From Oscillospiraceae bacterium (GTDB taxonomy: Bacteria; Bacillota; Clostridia; Oscillospirales; Oscillospiraceae), in NCBI GenBank assembly GCA_015067845.1, contig SVLT01000008.1, positions 26,604 to 90,603 on the forward strand: a DNA stretch of 64,000 nucleotides, read 5' to 3'. The notes under the pieces were generated by a model. It was not told where the DNA came from. It ran no database searches and saw only the letters and a list, made by a program, of their open reading frames with translations. Every line of letters begins with the position of its first letter. Within the stretch, counting starts at the first letter, position 1. Position numbers and translations under genes: made by a program. Positions 59,152-64,000 of the stretch are shown in pieces.

Positions 59152-61065
59152 CTATCTCTTCTTAATAATATTAAACTTGGTGCCGCTGACTTTCCATTTA
59201 TCACCAAGGATGTCAGGTATTCTGATGATCAATTCTTTATCGTATACCGTAGTATCTTTATTTTCCAACTCCAGAGACAGGTCTTTGAGCTTCTCGTACT
59301 CACAAATATAGGGGTGCATCTTCAAAATCGGGCAGTTATGCCGGCCCTTACTAATGCCGCTATCCTTATACGCCAGAACCTCTTCTCTTTCTGCAGGAAT
59401 CCAGCCTTCCGTTTCCAGAAACGCCATCCAACGGCTATGTTCGGAATAAGACATACTGTCCAGTGCTTCCTCTGTGTAACTGTCCTCAAGACAGACCGGC
59501 TGCACATTGGGGTCCTCTGTATAATCAAGGCCAAGCATATTCAGCTTATATCGGATATGCAACGCATTGGCACGGTTGGAGCGCTTATTCACCTCGAAGA
59601 TATTGTAACGCTTCAGCGCTTCCTTGACATTAATTGGACCGTCGCTAAAAATCTCTTCGTAGGCCAGGTGGACATTTTTCGCCAGTTTTTCTAATGGGGA
59701 GTCCACAAGCCTTTGATATGTATACACTTCTTCCAAGCTGCCAAACGGAATCAGGTCGTAATTCATTTTCCGCTTGGGATTTGCCTCTGCCGTTGTCAAT
59801 TGCGCAAGCAGCTCAAACTTTGCCGGTTCCCTGACATTACAGAAGATGGGTGGACAAGCTGCAAACTCTCGATCCAGCTTATAAAACAGCCGGCGCAGCA
59901 AGATTCCCTGTTCCATGGTCAAGTTATCAGACTCAGCGCTTACGATAACATAATTTGCGTCCGGACACTCTCTGCTGATGGTATCTACGATTTCCTTTTC
60001 ACTCTTGCAATCATAGAACCGAATGTCATATCTGTCCGTAAACAGGCCGGGAACCTTCAGCTTGATGTCATCAATTTCTTTAGCAATGTCGACACCAACC
60101 ACCGAAATACGCAACGAAAATCCACTAACCTGGCCACACCAGGCAATCGCCCGCAGCGCCACCACATTCACGGGGGACAGTCCATGCAACAGCACATGGA
60201 TGCCAGACTCTCCGTACTGCATCAGTGGATACCGATCCAGCAAATTGTAGATCAGGGTTTCATATTCGTTGACACAATGTACATCGATCTCGCCTTTATC
60301 CGCGGAATCAATATAGGTAGAAAAATCATTGTGCTTAGAAAACTGATAAATATGTATATGTTCCTGCTTGGTTTCTTCTTCTGCCGCATATTGCTTAATC
60401 AGTTGCAGTGTGTTGCTCAGGGAAACATCTTCATCCTCAGAAATGCAGAAGAAATAAATATCTTTCGTTGCCTTACATTTAATACCCAATTCAGAAATGG
60501 GCTCTTCCTTCATCACAATACCATGTTGACTCTTAACCTCGCTATTCAAGGCATCGGATGTACTGTTGGCAAAAACAATGTCACAATTGACATGTTCCAA
60601 GCTTTTGGCCAGATGTAATGTTTTCTCATTTGCTTCGGAAAAAACAAACAATGGTCTTCTGCGGTTATTTGCAAAAAACAATTCCATCGTGGAGAAGCAC
60701 CGAAAGAAAACCGTTACTGCGGTCAAAGCAGACAAGGCCGGCAATGTAACATGCATAATGCCGATCAGCAAAATATAGCACTGTGTCAAAGGTCCATTGC
60801 CCATTCCTGAAATAATGGCATCAAAATATTCCGTGACACCTGCATCCACAGTGGCAACCTGCAAAACATGGGCCAAATTACCCACCAGGCCGGGCAGCAC
60901 ACCATACTCCGTAAGAAACGGCGGCATATAGATGATGAATGTTGCAACAAACATGCATCCCAAAACCAACGCAATTCTGGCGATGCTTTTGGCCTTATTC
61001 AAATATGTCTTTATGCTGACTGCAATCAGTACCACGACCGTAAGCATACAAATGATCCAAATCAT
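59152..61065 (-). CDS. Membrane protein with two TrkA-N/Rossmann-like domains and a C-terminal RyR-like domain
   Basis: 637 residues. About four membrane helices in 1-130 (IIWICMLTVVVLIAV-type first segment, then 31-52, 90-130). Residues 140-280 (RPLFVFSEANEKTLHLAKSL...CDIVFAN) and 290-430 (IHVLLHGLSPVNVVALRAIAW...RISVVGVD) are Rossmann-type units resembling the TrkA-N/RCK gating domains of ion channels. The C-terminal part (about 535-600) has MSYSEHSRWMAFLETEGW...HPYICEYEKL, the pattern of the RyR domain, which binds ligands in ryanodine receptors and occurs in bacterial proteins of unknown role. A ligand-gated sensor or channel is inferred. Own promoter; same strand as and 560 bases upstream of the VWA-tubulin operon. 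Confidence 0.7.
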   Translation of the reverse strand: MIWIICMLTVVVLIAVSIKTYLNKAKSIARIALVLGCMFVATFIIYMPPFLTEYGVLPGLVGNLAHVLQVATVDAGVTEYFDAIISGMGNGPLTQCYILLIGIMHVTLPALSALTAVTVFFRCFSTMELFFANNRRRPLFVFSEANEKTLHLAKSLEHVNCDIVFANSTSDALNSEVKSQHGIVMKEEPISELGIKCKATKDIYFFCISEDEDVSLSNTLQLIKQYAAEEETKQEHIHIYQFSKHNDFSTYIDSADKGEIDVHCVNEYETLIYNLLDRYPLMQYGESGIHVLLHGLSPVNVVALRAIAWCGQVSGFSLRISVVGVDIAKEIDDIKLKVPGLFTDRYDIRFYDCKSEKEIVDTISRECPDANYVIVSAESDNLTMEQGILLRRLFYKLDREFAACPPIFCNVREPAKFELLAQLTTAEANPKRKMNYDLIPFGSLEEVYTYQRLVDSPLEKLAKNVHLAYEEIFSDGPINVKEALKRYNIFEVNKRSNRANALHIRYKLNMLGLDYTEDPNVQPVCLEDSYTEEALDSMSYSEHSRWMAFLETEGWIPAEREEVLAYKDSGISKGRHNCPILKMHPYICEYEKLKDLSLELENKDTTVYDKELIIRIPDILGDKWKVSGTKFNIIKKR

Positions 61066-61164
61066 TTTTTACCTCAACATAACTTGTTATATACAGCGAT
61101 CTTCGATCGTACAGCCGACTTTCTTACATCGTTCAAAGGATATACCATCCCTCATACAATCGTC

Positions 61165-61193
61165 ATTATACGGCAGTCAAATTCAAATTTCAA
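61165..61193 (-). promoter_or_regulatory. Sigma-A promoter of the TrkA-N/RyR gene
   Basis: Minus strand TTGAAA (61193-61188), 17-base spacer, TATAAT (61170-61165), about 95 bases before the ATG. Confidence 0.8.
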
Positions 61194-61194
61194 G

Positions 61195-61688
61195 CATCTA
61201 ACAAAAAAACATGGAATTGCGGCTGTTTTCGACACCGCGCTCCCCCATAGACTATACATTGCCCATGCTGATTCCACAGATATTTTTCTTGCTTTTCCGA
61301 CGGAGGATGTTTGTAGAAATAGCAAGGCAAGGGTTATTAGTACCGGGGTGAGAGCAAGATTTACCCCAGAAGCCGGACAGATTTTCGCATAAAAAGAAGC
61401 CTTGCTACCATAAGATAGCCAGGCTTTCCTTCTGGTTGCGGAGGCAGGACTCAATTTTCGTCTTTGTGACGGGCATTTTCTGAAATTAGTTCTGCGTATC
61501 TCCCCGTTTGCGGTGCCCGGCGGAAGCTGCGCTCCGCGAAGCGAGCTTGCTTCCTGCCGACCGCGGCACTCGCTTGCCCCCTCGCTCCTCCCGTCCCCGG
61601 CGGCGCTCGGGCGCGCGACCCAAGTGATAGCTGCGAAGCATGCTATCACAACCAAAGAAAACACCACCCGTTTGGGTGGTGTTTTCTT
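61195..61688. other. Gene-free junction with tRNA-end scars and a GC-rich islet
   Basis: No supported gene. A hairpin (AAGCCTTGCTA... at 61397-61426) is followed on its right by GGTTGCGGAGGCAGGACTC (61433-61452), which reads leftward as a damaged tRNA 3' end. A GC-rich islet (about 61500-61620) contrasts with the AT-rich flanks. A terminator hairpin (ACACCACCC and complement, 61659-61680) abuts the tRNA-Met fragment. Confidence 0.6.
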
Positions 61689-61735
61689 TGGTTGCGGGAG
61701 GAGGACTCGAACCTCCGACCTCCGGGTTATGAAGA
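61689..61735 (-). pseudogene. 3' half of a tRNA-Met gene (probable attachment-site remnant)
   Basis: Reading leftward, the anticodon loop TTCATAA, AACCCGG, the variable loop, an intact T-arm (GGAGGTTCGAGTCCTCC), the 3' acceptor strand CCCGCAA and CCA are present, followed by a terminator. The 5' half is missing: the bases before the anticodon (to the right of 61735) do not pair with the stem. Tyrosine recombinases often cross over in anticodon loops, so this is what an integration leaves behind. Confidence 0.7.
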
Positions 61736-62380
61736 AACGCGCCTATTGGTTTTTGATTTTTTATTCCAATAAAGGTCTATGTTTGCTTTGTTTACGTATG
61801 TAATCCAAACATTTTCATATATAGCTTTTTGTAAAAATCCTACGCGTTGGCGTCATTTATTGGCGTCAAAACAGCAGATTGAAGTCACAATGAGATAATG
61901 GTATTATTAAGATTAAGTACCAGGGACTTCCCCCAAACAGTATTTCAAATTTGATTCTGCAGTGTTTAATAAATTGTATTTTGATTTCCAGTCCTACTTA
62001 TTTAAGTCCTGTGGCGGCACCGGAGCAACTGTATCAGAAGAAAACAGTAATGTAGTGAGTTCGTCGCATCATTTTAAATCTCGATATGCATCGTTCTGCT
62101 GCACATAAGATATATGCCCGCACGAAGGTGCGGGCTATTCTTTATGCATCAGGAAACATTAAAATGACTGTGATCAGAAATATTAATGTCAATGGTTCAA
62201 TATTTAGATATATTTGGTTTATTTACTGAACATGAATAATAATAAGGAATAAGAATAATAATCATATAATGAGAATCTTTCAGCAAAGATTTTCATTATA
62301 ATCTATTAGATCAATAGCAATTATCTTGAGCAAATAAAAATAATAATAGTTATTCAAAAAATGAACAACTGGTGTTGTGA
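61736..62380. other. AT-rich gene-free region
   Basis: No supported gene. A single strong hairpin (GCCCGCAC, loop GAAG, complement; 62116-62135) could be a rightward terminator. A frame before it (about 61930-62106) lacks start and SD and may be a decayed gene. Composition is much more AT-rich than the rest of the window. Confidence 0.6.
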
Positions 62381-62646
62381 CGTAGCTTGAAGGGGAGAGC
62401 GGGCAATATTCCGGCGGTGGCAATGGAGCAGTTTGCTGCGGGATTGGAAACGCTGACCCCCACCAAGCGGATGATCTATCGGGCATATCTGGAGGGCATA
62501 TCCACGAAGGAGATTATTGCCGGATGAACATCACGGAAATCACCTTAAAATTCCATAATAAGAACCTTTACGGAAAGCTGGGTGTTTCCTCCCGGAAGCA
62601 GCTGCTGGAGGTTTCCAGAGCGAGCAATGCGATGCAGAAAACCTGA
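62381..62646 (+). pseudogene. Frameshifted C-terminal HTH of a LuxR-family regulator
   Basis: The first part reads AMEQFAAGLETLTPTKRMIY and then RAYLEGISTKEIIAG before a TGA at 62525. One base back, the frame continues MNITEITLKFHNKNLYGKLG then VSSRKQLLEVSRA, completing the LuxR-type HTH (LTPTxRxIYxxYLEG-STKEI...TLKFHNKNLY-KLGVSSRKQLLE). A one-base loss therefore split the domain. The sensing part is absent and there is no start or SD, so it is a remnant. Confidence 0.75.
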
Positions 62647-62672
62647 TCCGGAAGAATGGAATACATAAAAAG

Positions 62673-62702
62673 AAGCCTTGCTATTTTGCGATAGCAAGGC
62701 TT
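62673..62702 (-). terminator. Hairpin next to a tRNA-end scar
   Basis: AAGCCTTGCTA and its complement, with T's on the minus strand. It resembles the hairpin at 61397-61426, and the adjacent 62710-62729 (GGTTGGGGCGGGAGGACTC) again looks like a tRNA 3' end read leftward. Confidence 0.6.
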
Positions 62703-62748
62703 TCCGTTCGGTTGGGGCGGGAGGACTCGGCTTTCCTACATAGATAAG

Positions 62749-62778
62749 AAAGACAGTCACCGCAAGGTGACTGTCTTT
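62749..62778 (-). terminator. Terminator of the large surface-protein gene
   Basis: 13-bp stem (AAAGACAGTCACC and complement) with a GCAA loop, about 40 bases past the stop at 62817. Confidence 0.8.
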
Positions 62779-62816
62779 CTTTAAAGCTATTTCGCCAAGT
62801 GCACAGTGAATTGTTC

Positions 62817-64000
62817 TTATTGCTTCTTTTTCTTCAGAACGATTACCAGCACAACACCGCCTGCCACAAGCACGACACCTAAGCAGGAAATAAGAATAAT
62901 TACCCAAGTCGGAATACCATCATTTTTCTGCGTCATATCGTTGCTGTTCTGTTCGTCGTCTGTTGTAGGTTTCTCGTCAGAATTGGATGGCTGTTTGAGA
63001 ATATAGCCGCAATCATCACAGATATTATTCTCATCTGCATCCGTATGATTGTCCTCGCCACAGTCCATCCATACCGGCACAATTTCAATGTTTCCAGTGA
63101 GTAAATCGCCCTTTTTGACCATCTCGCCCGTTGCTTTGTTTGCCCATCCGGCAAAGAAGTTTCCCTCCGCCTTCGGAGGAAGTATCGGAAGTGCAGGGAT
63201 TCTGCTCTCTTTGCCCTTGGTCACAAGCTCTTTTATAGACGGGGTAGCTTCGCTGCCACCCGGAGTAGATGTCGGATCATCAGGATTAGTATCCGGTGTG
63301 ACATACTTATCATAATCCGGGATAATAACTACAACCTTACCATCCGGAACAGTCAGCGATGGGATTGCCTCTTTGATTGTATATCCGCATATCTTACACG
63401 CACACTGTTTTTCTCCCTTGAAGGTGTAGCCCGGTTTTACAACCGTTATCCAACCCCTGAACTTATGGGCAGCTTTTTCAGTGGTAATGTGGCAGTATTC
63501 ACATTCCTGCCAATGCTCAGAATCGGCATACTTGTTGATGTAGGAATGCTTTACCGCAGGCGTCTGCATATCCACATACGTATGTCCGCACTCGCAGGTA
63601 TGGGTGGTGTATCCGCCTGCCAAGCAGGTCGGCTTCGTTACAGTATCGGTATATTTGTGGATATGGTTGTCAGAGAGCTTGGGGATGGCTTCTTCCTTTG
63701 TGAAGTCGCAGAATGTACAGGTGAATTCCATCACACCTGCGGCATCCTTTGTAGCCTCTTTCGTAACCACGCCTGCGCCGAAGGTATGAGACTCGGAATT
63801 CAGCCGGACATTGCATTCGTTGCCGCACAGCGTCCAGTGTTCATCCGCATCGTACCCAATCTCACTGGATTCTCCTGCGCAGTGACCGCCCTCGCTGCAG
63901 TAGTGGTATTTCCATTCTGCGCTTTCGGGGCAAATTTTATGTTCGCATCCCATATCCGCTGCTACCTCTGCACAGCACTCCTGGCACAGATCGCAGTCGG
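62817..64000 (-). CDS. Large cell-surface protein with Cys-pair repeats (5' part beyond window edge)
   Basis: At least 394 residues; the frame is open to the right edge, so the N-terminus is missing. The visible part has several units of about 45 residues with His-rich starts and CxxC pairs (FTCTFCDFTKEEAIPKL, HTCECGHTY, QECEYCHITTEKAAHKF, CACKICGYTIKEAIPSL), a Listeria-Bacteroides-type repeat (NFFAGWANKATGEMVKKG), a further CDDCGY unit, a Ser/Asp/Asn-rich linker and a C-terminal membrane helix (about 20 residues, IPTWVIILISCLGVVLVAGG) with a KKKKQ tail. It should be anchored by the C-terminus and displayed outside. Same repeat type as the protein at 6999-7982. Confidence 0.8.
   Translation of the reverse strand, partial: DCDLCQECCAEVAADMGCEHKICPESAEWKYHYCSEGGHCAGESSEIGYDADEHWTLCGNECNVRLNSESHTFGAGVVTKEATKDAAGVMEFTCTFCDFTKEEAIPKLSDNHIHKYTDTVTKPTCLAGGYTTHTCECGHTYVDMQTPAVKHSYINKYADSEHWQECEYCHITTEKAAHKFRGWITVVKPGYTFKGEKQCACKICGYTIKEAIPSLTVPDGKVVVIIPDYDKYVTPDTNPDDPTSTPGGSEATPSIKELVTKGKESRIPALPILPPKAEGNFFAGWANKATGEMVKKGDLLTGNIEIVPVWMDCGEDNHTDADENNICDDCGYILKQPSNSDEKPTTDDEQNSNDMTQKNDGIPTWVIILISCLGVVLVAGGVVLVIVLKKKKQ

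Noticed and set aside
61152..61667. 171-codon leftward frame
   Set aside because: Spans the TrkA-N/RyR promoter, a terminator hairpin and the GC-rich islet; no SD or domain.
61513..61803. 96-codon rightward frame
   Set aside because: Reads a GC-rich islet and the antisense of the tRNA-Met fragment (giving CGRRTRTSDL, a common tRNA-antisense artefact).

Overview
The window looks like a chromosomal segment of a gut-type member of the Clostridia, most likely Oscillospirales/Ruminococcaceae-like; this is inferred from gene content, gene order and repeat types, not from any rRNA. Support comes from the miaB-mutS-mutL-miaA-hfq block, a division-gene tail (yggS-sepF-divIVA-ileS) with a T-box leader, a uxaBAC galacturonate operon, DUF1540 and DUF4489 proteins, the GGGtGRT/Fe-S scaffold pair, and dispersed small palindromic repeats.

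Layout. 1-8 kb: the end of a GNAT gene, tRNA-Gly, and a leftward operon with a diverged type IIA topoisomerase pair, a YitT membrane protein and a transglutaminase-like lipoprotein. 7-12.6 kb: a Cys-rich surface protein, a candidate structured ncRNA with its own promoter and terminator, a GT2 glycosyltransferase, the GGGtGRT pair and rpe. 12.7-15.6 kb: DUF1540 protein, HtrA-type protease, LCP ligase. 15.7-21.1 kb: uxaBAC with a divergent AraC regulator. 21.2-26.3 kb: dus, an SGNH hydrolase, an amidase with an inserted zinc ribbon, and a zinc-ribbon/parvulin foldase. 26.6-41 kb: tRNA modification, mismatch repair, Hfq, division genes and ileS. 41-45.1 kb: lipoprotein, tRNA-Thr, tRNA-Tyr, DUF4489 protein, diketogulonate reductase, Ca/Na antiporter.

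45.3-61.1 kb is the most unusual part. It is a leftward five-gene run with 8-23 base overlaps or gaps: an exported VWA protein, a 1256-residue tubulin/FtsZ-like protein, a 700-residue-class membrane protein, a 1241-residue membrane protein that looks like a degenerate SF2 helicase, and a DA1-like zinc peptidase. Just upstream on the same strand, with its own promoter, lies a four-TM protein with two TrkA-N/Rossmann-like domains and a C-terminal RyR-like domain. Together they suggest an envelope-spanning sensor, cytoskeletal-scaffold and effector system. I know of no described function for this combination.

61.2-64 kb is a decayed, AT-rich junction with a tRNA-Met 3' half and two weaker tRNA-end scars, each next to a terminator, a frameshifted LuxR-type HTH remnant, and the 3' part of a large Cys-rich surface protein that runs off the right edge. 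I read it as the edge of a former integrated element.
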